This document shows, piece after piece, positions 10,621-20,416 of a DNA stretch of 64,000 nucleotides. Made by a program: the position numbers and the translations under genes. The notes under the pieces are model-generated. The model saw nothing but the letters and a program-made list of their open reading frames with translations. It made no database searches and was not told the origin of the DNA. Each line of letters starts with the position of its first letter. The stretch's first letter is position 1. Source of the stretch: Prorocentrum cordatum (Eukaryota > Sar > Dinophyceae > Prorocentrales > Prorocentraceae); the NCBI GenBank assembly GCA_963575745.1, contig CAUYUJ010018651.1, positions 1 through 64,000 on the forward strand. The letters are read 5' to 3'.

Positions 10621-11160
10621 AATGTAGAATTAGTTCCCTGTCCAGGGGATCTTTTCCGAATGGGTCTCCTCCAGAGCTGGGGGTTCGTCTCCTCCACCAG
10701 AGCTGATGGATCCCTCCGGATGCTCTTCGCCAGCCTCCGCCATCAGGCTGTCTGGTGAAGGCATGATGCGAGCCGAGAGGTCAACTAAATCGCATGGCTC
10801 GAGCGGCTCGAGCCATGCGAAGAGGTCAGGGCGAACGACGAGGAACGCAAATCCGCCGACCCCTTGTGGGTCTCCAGGCGTGTGAGATTGCCCCCCCCGT
10901 ATAATCCCCCCCCTGGTGACCCCAAATCGGCAATTCGACCCCCCCCGGGCCGCGGAAGGTCCCAGACAGTGCGCGTCAGGGGCGGGGGGGAGGGGCAAAA
11001 CGGTCCAAGAGGGCACCACGACGACCCCCTGACGGTCCAAGAGGGCCACGAGCGGCCAAGACACCGCTCCCAAACGCCGACGATGGTCTCAAGGCGGCCT
11101 CCGAAGCTCCCAAGACATTCCAAAAGGCCCCGGATATGCGTTCCGAGAGGGTCCCCCGAC
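10620..11160. other. no gene recognised; contains hairpin 10790-10820
   Basis: 10790-10820 is a hairpin with exact 14-base arms (TCGCATGGCTCGAG) and a 3-base loop. The rest has C/G homopolymer runs and degenerate sequence, with no coding signal. Confidence 0.6.
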
Positions 11161-11645
11161 GCAACAATGGTCCCATTCCCTTTGTAAAACATACGTGTTT
11201 AACAAACTCGCCTTTTCGGCTGTCCGACATTCCAAGACGACTCGAGAGCCCCCAAAGACCGCGCCAGGACGGCACAGGAGGCCTCCACAAGCGCTCCAAG
11301 ACGGCCCAAGAGGCCTCCAAGACGGCCCAAGAGGCGCCCGAGACGGCTCAAGAGAGTCTCAAGACGTACCACAGAGAGAACCCAGAGGGAACCACGAACC
11401 GAAAGCTCCAGCGTTTTGCCGCAAGAGGTCGCCAAGAAGCCCCAAGAAGCCCCCTAAAGGCCCAAGGGGTCCCCAGGAGGCCCCCCAAAGAGGCCCCAGG
11501 AGGCCCCCAAGAGGTCTAAAAGAGGCCCCAGGAAGCCCCCAAGAGGCCGAAAAGAGGCCCCAAGAGGCTCCAGAACGTCGACCACGAGGCCTCGAACCTG
11601 GCTCCAGGAGGCCCCCGAGAGGCCAACCACGAGATCCCGATCAAC
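11160..11645. repeat. degenerate CCAAGACGGCCCAAGAGGC-type repeats
   Basis: Many imperfect copies of a CCAAGAGGCC / CCAAGACGGCC word in alternating order. The start (11168-11212, around ATTCCCTTTGTAAAACATAC) matches in reverse complement the GTTTTAC..GGGAATGGG segment of the satellite at 58.2-59.7 kb, so it is a diverged member of that family. Arg/Pro ORFs here are repeat artefacts. Confidence 0.75.
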
Positions 11646-11689
11646 ATCCATGAGCCCTCTATCCTCGTCGTCGCCGTCGTCGCCTTCTT

Positions 11690-11775
11690 CACCCTCATAT
11701 CCTACTTATCACCCTCATCATCACCACCACCACCACCACCATCACCGTCACTATCACCATCACCACCACCATAGA
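11690..11775. repeat. CAC/CAT microsatellite
   Basis: Degenerate (CAC)n/(CAT)n; the His-run ORF is an artefact. Confidence 0.85.
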
Positions 11776-12885
11776 AGGCGTCGAAGTTATCACAATATCC
11801 CCATCTTAGGATATGGGGAAAATTCGAAAACCTTGCCGAACCCAAAACCTCAAGCCTGCCCGCCCTTCCTGCACCATAAAAAATGATAGCCCAAGATGGC
11901 ATCGAAGAAGACCAAGATCGCCCGATTTGGCTTTCACGACGATCCCAAGAACGCCAAGATGGCTCCAAGCTGGCCGAGGATGCCCTCCAGACGGCCCAAG
12001 AGACCCCCAAAACGCCCGTTGGGTTTTCAATGTGTTAGTTGTGTCGCCCGTTCGGGCTTCAGACGCTGCAAGGCGGCCCCATCGGCCCCCAAGACCACCC
12101 CAAGACGGCACCAGAGGCCCTCAACAGGCCCACAAGACGGCCCCGAGACAGTTTCACGGACCTCCGAGACGAACCTAAAGCGCCCAAAGAGGAACCACGA
12201 CTGCCCAGAGGGCCTCGAAGCCCCCAGATGGGGGGAACATTTAGTCGGTTGGACGGAGTGAACATGCGAGAGCCGCACCATACCTGCAAGCAGCACAAGA
12301 GACCTTCGGGCACCAACATGTAGGAGAGGTTCCCCCGCCCACACACACACACGCACGATCGTCACCGTCACCTGGGGGGGGGACGGTAACGATCATGGTC
12401 CAAGTAACGCCCGTTGCGCGCCAGTGGGAAACAAAACTACCCACGTCGTCACCGTCGTTGACGGCGGCACCACAGAACAGAAGATGCTGGAACCCCGACC
12501 CTGGGAGCGGCGGAAAGCAGCAGGTCATACGCGAGATGGCATGGCGACCTTACGCGGTGGCTTGCGCGAAACGCGAAGGCGGCACGCCACATTGAACGAG
12601 GCGATCGAGATTGCACCCGTGCCCTTGTTCGCGCCCCGCTGCCCCTGAGAGGCCAGCGCGTGGGCAAGGGTAGAACCCCGGCGTCCAAGGCAAACATGGA
12701 GGCAAAAGTTTTTGTTGTTGTTTGTGTTGTTATGTGTTCTGCTGTTTTTTGTTGTTGCGACGAGAGAAGCTCCCGAAGGCCAACTACCGTTGTCTCAACT
12801 CGCCCTCTTGTAACAACCCTTGAGCGTGTCCTCGCCCCTAAGATTTGCAAGCCCAGACGCGATGAAAATCTGACGGGTGCGCCCT
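11775..12885. other. no gene recognised; degenerate dispersed repeats
   Basis: 11895-12210 repeats the CCAAGA/GGCC-type words. A (CA)n run lies at 12338-12356. Minus-strand ORF 12449-13594 has no family motif and overlaps repeats at its N-terminal side, so I do not call it a gene. Confidence 0.4.
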
Positions 12886-12995
12886 CAGGAACTAAAGGGA
12901 CGTGTGCGACGATGTTCGGCCCTATTGGGCCCTCGACAAGCCCCAGGACCGTCAAACAACGACTCAACATGAGAACCAGGCCCTGCGAAACATCC
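12885..12995. repeat. diverged copy of a dispersed repeat also at 61670-61850 and 62870-63045
   Basis: CCCCAGGACCGTCAAACAACGACTCA here aligns with the sequence at 62938 (CCAGGACCGTCAAGAAACGA) and less closely with 61745. See the entries at the other two copies. Confidence 0.55.
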
Positions 12996-13079
12996 GCCAT
13001 CGTGCCTGCAGGACGTGGGCGAGTGAGAGTGCCAAGTGCTGCTCTGTAGCGCGTTCTGATTCGGACCACCCCCCCACAC

Positions 13080-13455
13080 CTATGCTGCAAGACGAAGGAT
13101 TGCAAACAAAAAAGACAGGATCGAAACAAAAAAAAACTGGATTGCAAAAAAAAACCCTTGTTTTTGTTTGCAAGCCTTGCTTTTTGTTTGCATTCCTGCT
13201 TGTTTTGCAATCCTTGGTTTTTTTTCCCAACCCTCCTGCGTTGGGTACTCGTTTTGAATAGAGCACTGCGGTCTCCACCTTCCTTCCCGCCTCCTCCTCC
13301 TCTCTTCCCTCTTCCTCTCCTCTCTTGCTTCCCTTCTCCGCCTCTCTTCGCTCCTCCTCTTCTCTCTTGCATCCCTTCTCCTCTCTTCGCTCCTCCTCTC
13401 TTGCTTCCCTTTTCCTCCTCTCTTCGCTCCTCCTCTTCTCTCTTGCCTTTTACGT
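13080..13455. repeat. TTTGCA-rich and CT-rich low-complexity tract with satellite-flanking leader (13225-13305)
   Basis: 13090-13225 alternates GCAAACAAAAA and TTTTTGTTTGCA words that could pair as a loose hairpin. 13225-13305, around CTCCTGCGTTGGGTACTCG, is nearly identical to 16223-16310. Both lie directly before a copy of the ~100-bp satellite. A TCTTCGCTCC/CTCCTC tract follows to 13450. Confidence 0.8.
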
Positions 13456-15030
13456 CATCCCTGGGGGGCTGCGATCTGTGAAACTGTCGCCACTTTCGAG
13501 GGCTGCTGGGGGACCCAGCGGGGTGACGCCCTACGGGGATCCAGATTAGACCTCGCCATCCCTGGGGGGCTGCGATCTGTGAAACTGTCGCCACTTTCGA
13601 GGCTGCTGGGGTGCCCAGCGGAGTGACGCCCTACGGGGATTCAGATTAGACCTCGCCATCCCTGGGGGGCTGCGATCTGTGAAACTGTCGCCACTTTCGA
13701 AGGCTGCTGGGGTGCCCAGCGGAGCGACGCCCTACGGGGATTCAGATTAGACCTCGCCATCCCTGGGGGGCTGCGATATGTGAAACTGTCGCCATTTTCG
13801 AGGCTGCTGGGGGGCCCAGCGGAGTGACGCCCTACGGGGATTCAGACTAGACCTCGCCATCCCTGGGGGGCTGCGATCTGTGAAAGTGTCGCCACTTTCG
13901 GGGGATGCTGGGGGGCCCAGCAGAGCGACGCCCTACGGGGACTCATATTAGACCTCGCCATCCCTGGGGGGGCTCGATTACTTTCGACAGCTCGCCATCC
14001 CTGGGGGGCTGCGATCTGTGAAACTGTCGCCACTTTCGAGGGCTGCTGGGGGGCCCAGCGGAGTGACGCCCTACGGGGATTCAGATTAGACCTCGCCATC
14101 CCTGGGGGGCTGCGATCTGTGAAACTGTCGCCACTTTCGAGGCTGCTGGGGGCCCAGCGGAGTGACGCCCTACGGGGATTCAGATTAGACCTCGCCATCC
14201 CTGGGGGGCTGCGATCTGTGAAACTGTCGCCACTTTCGAGGCTGCTGGGGGGCCCAGCGGAGTGACGCCTACGGGGATTCAGATTAGACCTCGCCATCCC
14301 TGGGGGGCTGCGATCTGTGAAACTGTCGCCACTTTCGAGGCTGCTGGGGGGCCCAGCGGAGTGACGCCCTACGGGGATTCAGATTAGACCTCGCCATCCC
14401 TGGGGGGCTGCGATCTGTGAAACTGTCGCCACTTTCGAGGCTGCTGGGGGGCCCAGCGGAGTGACGCCCTACGGGGATTCAGATTAGACCTCGCCATCCC
14501 TGGGGGGCTGCGATCTGTGAAACTGTCGCCACTTTCGAGGGCTGCTGGGGGGCCCAGCGGAGTGACGCCCTACGGGGATTCAGATTAGACCTCGCCATCC
14601 CTGGGGGGCTGCGATCTGTGAAACTGTCGCCACTTTCGAGGCTGCGTGGGGAGCCCAGCGGAGTGACGCCCTACGGGGATACAGATTAGACCTCGCCATC
14701 CCTGGGGGGCTGCGATCTGTGAAACTGTCGCCACTTTCGAAGGCTGCGTGGGGGGCCCAGCGGAGTGACGCCCTACGGGGATACAGATTAGACCTCGCCA
14801 TCCCTGGGGGGCTGCGATCTGTGAAACTGTCGCCACTTTCGAAGGCTGCTGGGGGGCCAGCGGAGTGACGTCCTACGGGGACTCAGATTAGACCTCGCCA
14901 GCGCTGGGGGGCTACGATCTGTGAAACTGTCGCCACTTCCGAGGGCTGCTGTGGGGCCCATGAAACTGTCGCCACTTTCGAGACCTGCTGCGGGGTCCAG
15001 CATAGTGACGTCCTACGCGGACGCAGATTG
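13455..15030. repeat. ~100-bp satellite, array 1
   Basis: About 15 head-to-tail copies. The monomer contains CATCCCTGGGGGGCTGCGAT, CTGTGAAACTGTCGCCAC, CCCAGCGGAGTGACGCCC and ATTCAGATTAGACCTCGC; starts fall near 13461, 13561, 13662 and 13762. A truncated monomer sits at about 13960-14000. The last three copies are diverged and end in a unique GCGGACGCAGATTGGACCC. Ser/Arg/Pro ORFs on the minus strand are artefacts of a period close to a multiple of three. Confidence 0.95.
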
Positions 15031-16110
15031 GACCCGTCATTCTACTTCGATTGTCCCGCATCTGCGATCGACTGTATGTGTGCGAGGAACTAGACATGGA
15101 GTGGTCTGGCACTGACTGACGCCAAACCGTTGTGTGCCAGTGTCTCCTGGGGTGTTGCCTGATGTGGATGCAGCTCGTCGGCGCTGCGACTCGAGCTGGC
15201 GGTCGTCCTTCGGACCCGCAGAAACATCTGCTGAGCTCGATGAGCTAGGGGAACTACAGGAAAGAAGTGCAGGAAAAGGAGGCCGGTCATGCACTCGCCG
15301 ATACCTCGTTGCTCTGTCATCGTCTTTGCTGTTGCATGATCCTTATCTGGCCTGCCGGCGCCGCGGCTCGAGCTGGCGGTCGACCTTCGGGCCCGCGGGA
15401 ACATCTTCTGAGACAAGTGGACGCCGCCGCCTTACTTGCAGGCAGCGCATTGCATTCGCGGACAGCAGCATGGCAGACCGCAGTGAGATCCTCAGTCGCG
15501 TGGTGTTGCCAAGCCTGGTGGAGACGCGCGTGATCGACCTGAAGTCCCAATCGCGCGTGCACTGCACCTGCGTGGCGCTCAGGCACGCGCGTGATGCTGC
15601 TCGCTCCGCGTGCAACCAGTACGTCGCCAGTGCAACTTTGGACGGTGGACAACCGATTGATGATACGCGACCCCGGCCTTGAGTTTCTTTCCCGCGGGCC
15701 GCCCGCAGACCTGGCGGCGCGCCTGCGAGCGTTCAGCTCCCGCGCTGAAATGTGCGGGAAGGAGGCGGAGAAGCTAGCGGGCGAGCTACGCCTCGCTCGT
15801 TCCTTGCACTCTAAACAAATTTTAGCATGTGGAACTCTGCGACGACATGGCGCAGGCAGCGCTGCGGGTTTAGCTCGCACTTGAAAAACGCGGCAGTCTT
15901 CTGTCTCCTCCCGCCATTCATCGTCGTCCTATTCCCCGCCTCACCTTCTCCATGCATGCTGCTGCTTCCGCGATGGCCTTCCGCCCCCCCCCCGCCCTCC
16001 ATTCCATCCCTCTCCTACCCCTCGTTCCCGTACCCGTTCTTCTTCGATCCTGGGGCCTCAAGCCTCGTTCTTTCGATCGTCGTCCTGTTAATCGTGCAAC
16101 GCATGCGCAT
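15030..16110. other. inter-array spacer with an imperfect internal direct repeat; possible ORF 15470-15682 (+)
   Basis: CGAGCTGGCGGTCGTCCTTC (15191) and CGAGCTGGCGGTCGACCTTC (15366) head two imperfect repeats of about 55 bp, both followed by CCCGC..GAACATCT. ATG 15470 opens a 70-codon ORF (MADRSEILSRVVLPSLVET..., stop near 15682) that is free of repeats but has no motif I can assign. No splice or leader evidence supports expression. Confidence 0.4.
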
Positions 16111-16112
16111 CC

Positions 16113-16320
16113 CATGTAGCTTGCACAGCAAATCGCCGCGTCTACACTGTCGCTGTTCCTGCTAATGTTGGCATACTCCTCTTGCCATTTGATGCACGTG
16201 GGTTGGGTGCGTCGCAGGATAATTTCCCAGCCCTCCTGCGTTGGGCACTCGTTTTGAATAGAGCACTGCGGTCTCCACCTTCCTTCCTTGCTTCCTTCCT
16301 TCCTTCCCGCCTCCTCCCGC
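16113..16320. repeat. satellite-flanking leader, copy 2
   Basis: 16113-16215 (GTAGCTTGCACAGCAA ... GGGTTGGGTGCGTC) recurs in diverged form after array 2 at 18145-18240. 16223-16310 recurs before array 1 at 13225-13305. A CTTCCTTC run precedes the first monomer. Confidence 0.8.
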
Positions 16321-18143
16321 CATCCCTGGTGGGGCTGCGATCTGCGAAACTGTCACCACTTTCGAGGGCTGCTGGGGGGCCCAGCGGAGTGACGCCCTAC
16401 GGGGACTCAGATTAGACCTCGCCATCCCTGGGGGGCTGCGATCTGTGAAACTGTCGCCACTTTCGAGGGCTGCTGGGGTGCCTAGCGGAGTGGCGCCCTA
16501 CGGGGACTCAGATTAGACCTCGCCATCCCTGGGGGGCTGCGATCTGTGAAACTGTCGCCACTTTCGAGGGCTGCTGGGGGGCCCAGCGGAGTGATGCCCT
16601 ACGGGGACTCAGATTAGACCTCGCCATCTCTGGGGGGGCTGCGATGGCTGCTGGGGGGCCCAGCGGAGTGACGCCCTACGGGGACTCAGATTAGACCTCG
16701 CCATCCCTGGTGGGGCTGCGATCTGCGAAACTGTCACCACTTTCGAGGGCTGCTGGGGGGTCCAGCGGAGTGACGCCCTACGGGGACTCAGATTAGACCT
16801 CGCCGTCCCTGGGGGGCTGCGATCTGTGAAACTGTCGCCACTTTCGAGGGCTGCTGGGGTGCCTAGCGGAGTGGCGCCCTACGGGGACTCAGATTAGACC
16901 TCGCCATCTCTGGGGGGCTACGGTCTGTGAAACTGTCGCCACTGTCGAGGGCTGCTGGGGGGCCCAGCGGAGTGACGCCCTACGGTGACTCAGATTAGAC
17001 CTCGCCATCCCTGGGGGGCTGCCATCTGCGAAACTGTCGCCACTTTCGAGGGCTGCTGGGGGGCCCAGCGGAGTGACGCCCTACGGGGACTCAGATTAGG
17101 GACTCGCCATCCCTCTGGGGGCTGCGATCTGTGAAAAACTGTCGCCACTTTCGAGGGCTTGCTGGGGAGGGGCCAGCAAAGTTGGTTACCACGGCGGACT
17201 CAAATGGGACCTCGCCATCCCTGGGGGGCTGCAATCTGTTGAAACTGTCGTTACCTTCGAGGCCTCCTGCTGGGGGGCTTCTGAACACAGTAGGGTACCC
17301 ACCGCGCGCGGAACAAAACTAGACCTCGCCATCCATGGGGGGCTGCGATTGTGAAACGTGAAAACTTCGCCACTTTCGAGGCCTGCTGGGCGGGGGCCCA
17401 GCACAGTGGGTACACACCGCGGACCTTGAACTTAGACCTCGCCATCCCTGCGGGGCTGCGATCTGTGAAACTGTCGCCACTTTCGATGCCTGCTGGGGGC
17501 CCAGCACAGTGGGTACACACCGCGGACTCCAATTAGACCTCGCCATCCCTGGGGGGCTGCGATCTGCGAAGCTGTCGCCACTTTCGAGGGCTGCTGGGGG
17601 GGCCCAGACAGGTGGGTACCCACGGCGGACTCAAATTTGACCTCGCCATCCCTGGGGGGCTGCGATCTGTGAAACTGTCGCCACTTTCGCGGCCTGCTGG
17701 GGGGGCCAGCACAGTGGGTACCTACGGCGGACTCAAATGGGACCTCGCCATCACTGGGGGGGGCTGCGATCTGTGAAACTGTCGCCACTTTCGAGGGCTG
17801 CTGGGGGGCCCAGCAAAGTGGGTACCCACGGCGGACTCAAATGGGACCTCGCCATCCCTGGGGGGCTGCGGTCTGTGAAGCGGTCGCCACTTTCGAGGCC
17901 TGCTGGGGGGCCCAGCACAGTGGGTACTCTCCGCGGGCTCAAATGGGACATCGCCATCCCTGCATCCCTGGGGGGCTGCGATCTGTGAAACTGTCGCCAC
18001 TTTCGCGGCCTGCTGGGGGGACCAGCACAGTGACGCCACACGCAGATTCGAATTAGACCTCGCCATCCCTGGGGGGGGCTGCGATCTGTGAAACTGTCGC
18101 CACTTTCGAGGCCTGCTTGCGGGGCCCAGCACAGTGACGCCTC
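16320..18143. repeat. ~100-bp satellite, array 2 (two monomer subtypes)
   Basis: About 18 copies. The first half (to about 17100) resembles array 1 (AGTGACGCCCTACGGGGAC). The second half switches to a subtype with AGCACAGTGGGTACCCAC and GCGGACTCAAAT. A shortened monomer lies at 16630-16700. Confidence 0.95.
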
Positions 18144-18245
18144 CCAAGTAGCTTACACATCAAGTTGATTGTCCATACAAGTTTCGGCCAACTCCTCGTT
18201 TCCATTGATACAAATGGGTTGGGTACGTCACAGGGCAATGCAATC
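18144..18245. repeat. satellite-flanking leader, copy 3 (partial)
   Basis: AGTAGCTTACACATCAA through AATGGGTTGGGTACGTCACA matches 16113-16215. It indicates that [leader + array] was the unit of duplication. Confidence 0.7.
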
Positions 18246-19240
18246 CTTCGCCCATGCATTCCCCGTGCCCCCGAGACCGCGAGCCCCCGCATGTTGTCAA
18301 CGTGGGAGCCGCGCTCCTGAGGCCACGCTCCCTCGCTGGAAGCTCGTGCGACCGCGCCCCGAGCTTCCAAGACAGCCCAACCAAGCAACCAAGGCAACCA
18401 AGATGGCCCAAGATGCCTCGAGGCGGCCGGATGTGGCCTGCAGACAGGCCAAGATGCCACCAAAGGGGCACAACAGAGCACCAAGAGGTACGATAACAGC
18501 AACGAAGCAACAAGAACAATGTCGAGCGCCGTGTCATGATTCGGACAAGCCTCGCGAAATGCAGCTCTGGAAGCGCAGTATTTTATATAGGGGTCGGCGG
18601 ATGTGGCGCAAGCCTATAGAATAAGGATCTGAATGATCAACAGAACTGTAAACGACACCCTCCTCGACTCTGGGAATGGAGGCCTCCGTGGGCAGATGCA
18701 CTTCAGCATATCTGCGACAAGGCTGCTTTGTCGACTTGCACCCGAAGATCGCCTCGATGATAGGGATGATCTTTGAGCCCAGTGGAATGGGTTAATCCAA
18801 TATGCCCACCCTCTTGGTTTCGGGGAGCTCCAGGTGCCAACATACAAGAAAGACGAGTGGCTTAAGAGCTCTGGATGCTGAATGCCCCATGCACTTCCGA
18901 CTGATGTTGTTTCGAACGATCCCCGCCGAAGAACTGCTGCGCATGTCCTTGACGCCGGCTCGTTGTCTCTGCTACGTACCTTTTGTGTGCGTCGGCTTGC
19001 GGAGTCCGTCATTATTGTCTGTTCGTCGGATAAGTTTACTTCGCTACAGAATCTGCTCAAACATCGAACATCCACCGACGCCCGCTTGCCCGGGGTGAGA
19101 AAACGTGGGATGGGGGGGGCGAGTTCGTCAACGCACCTCTAGGGTCTCGGAACCACCACATCCGCCACCCGATGTGGAGAAACACGCAGTAGAATCAAAA
19201 GCTGGGTCAGACGTCGTACCCCAAGAGCGGGAGGCCCGAG
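18245..19240. other. no clear gene; weak ABCG-like peptide on minus strand (18614-19075)
   Basis: The minus ORF contains GWAYWINPFHWAQRSS, which resembles the WxYWINPFxWALRSL stretch near the end of ABCG/PDR transporter membrane domains. Nothing else in the ORF supports that family, so at most it is a pseudogene scrap. The rest of the interval is unassigned. Confidence 0.2.
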
Positions 19241-19700
19241 GAATCGGAGGAGGAGGAGCAGGGAGAGGGGGAAAGGGGAGGGAGGAGGAAGGACGAGGGA
19301 CAGGCGGATGAGGAGGAGGGGGAGGAGTAAGAAAGCGAGCAGAAAGGTCTGAGGCCTCTTAGATACCTCTGGGGGTCTCTTCGGATTTCTTTCGAGGGTT
19401 ACTTGAAGTCCTCGCGGGGCGGCTTGGGAGTCTCTGGGCAGCCCTGGGGGCTTCCTGAAGCGTCTTGAAGCGTCTTGGGTCCCTCCTGGGTGCCTCTTGG
19501 GGCGTCCGCCTTGGAGCGTTGGCAAGCCGAATAGTGGAGAACGCGGAAATACTTCAAACCTTTTAGAGAATGTCTGAATTTGTCTCATTTTGGGGCCTAA
19601 TGTAGGCCTCGTGGGGGGCCTCTTGGAGGCCTCGTGCGGGCCTCTTGGAGGGCTCTTCGGGCCACCTTCTTGGGTGTTTTGTTGTCTCAGATCTGCGCGC
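19240..19700. repeat. GGA-rich tract then degenerate GCCTCTTGGGGG repeats
   Basis: (GGA)n-like at 19240-19330. 19360-19680 holds imperfect GGGCCTCTTGG/GGGAGTCTCTGG words, in the opposite orientation to 11160-11645. Confidence 0.75.
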
Positions 19701-20400
19701 CTGCATTTGCTGATGGTTGTTGCCACGCAGGTACCAGCACATGCGCAAAAAGTTAGGGCGAAGCAAAGCGAGCCTTCAGTACTTGTACATGTAGACGCAT
19801 GTATGTATGATGTCTTGCGCACTCTGAGGCATCTTGAGTGCACTACTGCGCAGGCGACGGCATTCACCGTCACCCATGCAGGCTTCAGGAGGCGACGCTA
19901 GATACCACGGCGCTCCCAAACGAGCGCGCCCATGGCCAACTCTGTGGCGAGGCTTTCCAGGGCAGGGGGCAGCCCCAAAGGATTTGAAGGCAACGGCTGC
20001 ACTGGCAACTGTGCCCACAATCGGGGCGGAACGCGTGCACGTTATACTTGGGAACCTCTTGGACCGTCTCGGGGGCCTCTTAGGGGTCTCTCGGGGGCCT
20101 CTTGGGGCGACGTTGGAGCCTTCTCGGGCGGTCTTGGAGCGCCGGCCGCCCGAAAACGTGAGAACGCGAAAAACACAGAAAAACCATATTGAATGTGTGT
20201 GTTTGCCTCTTGGGGCTCTCCTGGAGGTCCTCTCGCAGTGACCTTGGGGCGTTTTTTTTTGCCCCCCCCCCTTGCGGCGGGGCGGGATCAAGGTGAGAGT
20301 CCAACGCAACCAAAGTTTCAATGCAAGGTTGACACGTGCTTGAATCTGCCACCCGACATGCATGCAAGGTTTTGGGACTGCAGCGGCAACGTGAGCCAAT
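19700..20400. other. no gene recognised; more GCCTCTTGG-type repeats at 20040-20240
   Basis: 20050-20240 carries GGGGGCCTCTTAGG/GGGGGCCTCTTGG words like the 58-kb satellite family. The flanks show no motif. Confidence 0.4.
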
Positions 20401-20416
20401 GGTGCCACTATTGCAC

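Noticed and set aside
12449-13594. 381-codon minus-strand ORF
   Set aside because: Spans a dispersed repeat, a T-rich tract and the satellite leader; no motif and no splice or start context.
13842-14836. Repeat protein MARSN-NPRR on the minus strand of the ~100-bp satellite
   Set aside because: The frame breaks whenever monomer length changes by one base, and no conservation of the protein over the DNA is seen.
18614-19075. ABCG transporter fragment
   Set aside because: Only one short peptide (WAYWINPFHWA) resembles the family; the surrounding residues do not. Listed only as a weak note.
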